Below, piece by piece: positions 5,528 to 6,002 of a DNA stretch of 6,002 nucleotides. This stretch comes from Xanthobacteraceae bacterium. Its GTDB lineage: Bacteria > Pseudomonadota > Alphaproteobacteria > Rhizobiales > Xanthobacteraceae. The notes below the pieces were generated by a model that worked only from the letters and a program-made list of their open reading frames with translations, was not told the origin of the DNA and ran no database searches. Where the stretch lies: NCBI GenBank assembly GCA_030044035.1, contig JASHWN010000362.1, positions 1 through 6,002 on the forward strand, given 5' to 3'. Each line of letters starts with the position of its first letter. Within the stretch, counting starts at the first letter, position 1. The position numbers and the translations under genes were made by a program.

Positions 5528-6002
5528 ATGGCCATCACGCTCAAGGAAACCGATGCGGTCGTCGTCGGCATGGGCTGGACTGGATCGATCCTGGCCCGCG
5601 AACTGACCAAGGCCGGGCTCAACGTGGTCGGACTCGAACGCGGCGCCAAGCGCATGCCGCGCGAGGATTTCACCATCCCCGCGGTGCGCGACGATCTCAA
5701 ATACGCGGTGCGCCAGGAGCTGTTTCAGGACGCGCAGCTCGAAACCGTTACGCTGCGCCATGCGCCGGGCGAAACCGCGCTGCCGATCCGGCGGCTCGGC
5801 TCGTTCCTGCCCGGCACCGATCTCGGCGGCGCTGGCTCGCACTGGAACGGCATGACCTGGCGGTGGCTGCCGAGCGATCACAAGCTGCGCTCGCATCTGA
5901 CCGACCGCTACGGCAAGAACGCCGTTCCGCCGGACATGACCATCGAGGACTTTCCGGTGTCGTACGGCGAACTCGAGCCGTTCTACGACAAGTTCGAGAA
6001 AT
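5528..6002 (+). CDS. GMC-family FAD oxidoreductase, gluconate 2-dehydrogenase alpha-like (partial, N-terminal part)
   Basis: The first 158 codons are present before the window ends, perhaps a quarter to a third of a typical family member. The start encodes an FAD-binding Rossmann fold: VVVGMGWTGS (11-20) is the GxGxxG dinucleotide loop, and GLERG (35-39) ends the second strand with an acidic residue (Glu37) expected to contact the FAD ribose. LPGTDLGGAGSHWNGMTWRW (about 94-113) corresponds to the conserved FAD-contacting block of gluconate 2-dehydrogenase-type GMC proteins. No signal peptide is visible before the FAD domain, so export probably depends on the Tat signal of the upstream partner subunit. 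Such enzymes oxidise gluconate, fructose or related polyols at the periplasmic face and pass electrons to a multihaem cytochrome c and then to quinone. A cytochrome gene would be expected just past the window. The active-site histidines are in the missing C-terminal part, so substrate is open. Confidence 0.9.
   Translation, partial: MAITLKETDAVVVGMGWTGSILARELTKAGLNVVGLERGAKRMPREDFTIPAVRDDLKYAVRQELFQDAQLETVTLRHAPGETALPIRRLGSFLPGTDLGGAGSHWNGMTWRWLPSDHKLRSHLTDRYGKNAVPPDMTIEDFPVSYGELEPFYDKFEK

Noticed and set aside
4940..5896. A 318-codon open frame on the minus strand across the two dehydrogenase genes
   Set aside because: It is antisense to two genes with clear family motifs and crosses their intergenic gap. 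Its composition is that of a shadow frame.

Overview
The window is GC-rich, densely coded DNA. It most likely comes from an alphaproteobacterium of the order Hyphomicrobiales (Rhizobiales), near the Bradyrhizobium/Rhodopseudomonas/Xanthobacteraceae branch. Three things suggest this: a tpiA gene divergent from a ppiD-type chaperone gene that runs directly into trpE, alphaproteobacterial-looking protein sequences, and a GC-rich palindromic repeat of a kind I recall as common in that branch. This placement rests on recall, not on a search.

Layout. (1) Bases 1-229, plus strand: the last 75 codons of a subtilisin-family (S8) serine protease, cut by the window edge just after its catalytic-serine motif. 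(2) Minus strand, 3741 down to 244: ppiD, a membrane-anchored periplasmic folding factor, then trpE, anthranilate synthase component I. The ppiD stop and the trpE start touch (TGA-ATG), so the two are probably co-transcribed and translationally coupled. The operon converges on the protease gene with a gap of only 14 bases. (3) 3742-3918: a divergent intergenic region carrying a plausible ppiD promoter and the tpiA ribosome binding site. (4) 3919-4659, plus strand: tpiA, triosephosphate isomerase. (5) 4778 to the right edge, plus strand: a Tat-exported gluconate 2-dehydrogenase subunit 3-like protein, then the start of a GMC-family FAD oxidoreductase. Together they form a periplasmic sugar or sugar-acid dehydrogenase module, whose cytochrome subunit, if present, lies beyond the window.

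The genes cover several housekeeping jobs (glycolysis, tryptophan synthesis, envelope protein folding) plus one accessory respiratory dehydrogenase module. I see no mobile-element transposase, CRISPR array, tRNA or rRNA, and no convincing new multi-gene system. The points most worth a second look are a 48-base palindromic repeat carried in frame inside trpE (adding about 16 residues between its two domains), a Cys-to-Arg change at the near-invariant Cys126 of triosephosphate isomerase, the leaderless abutting ppiD-trpE junction, and the oxidoreductase module sitting where secG-pyrG often follows tpiA.
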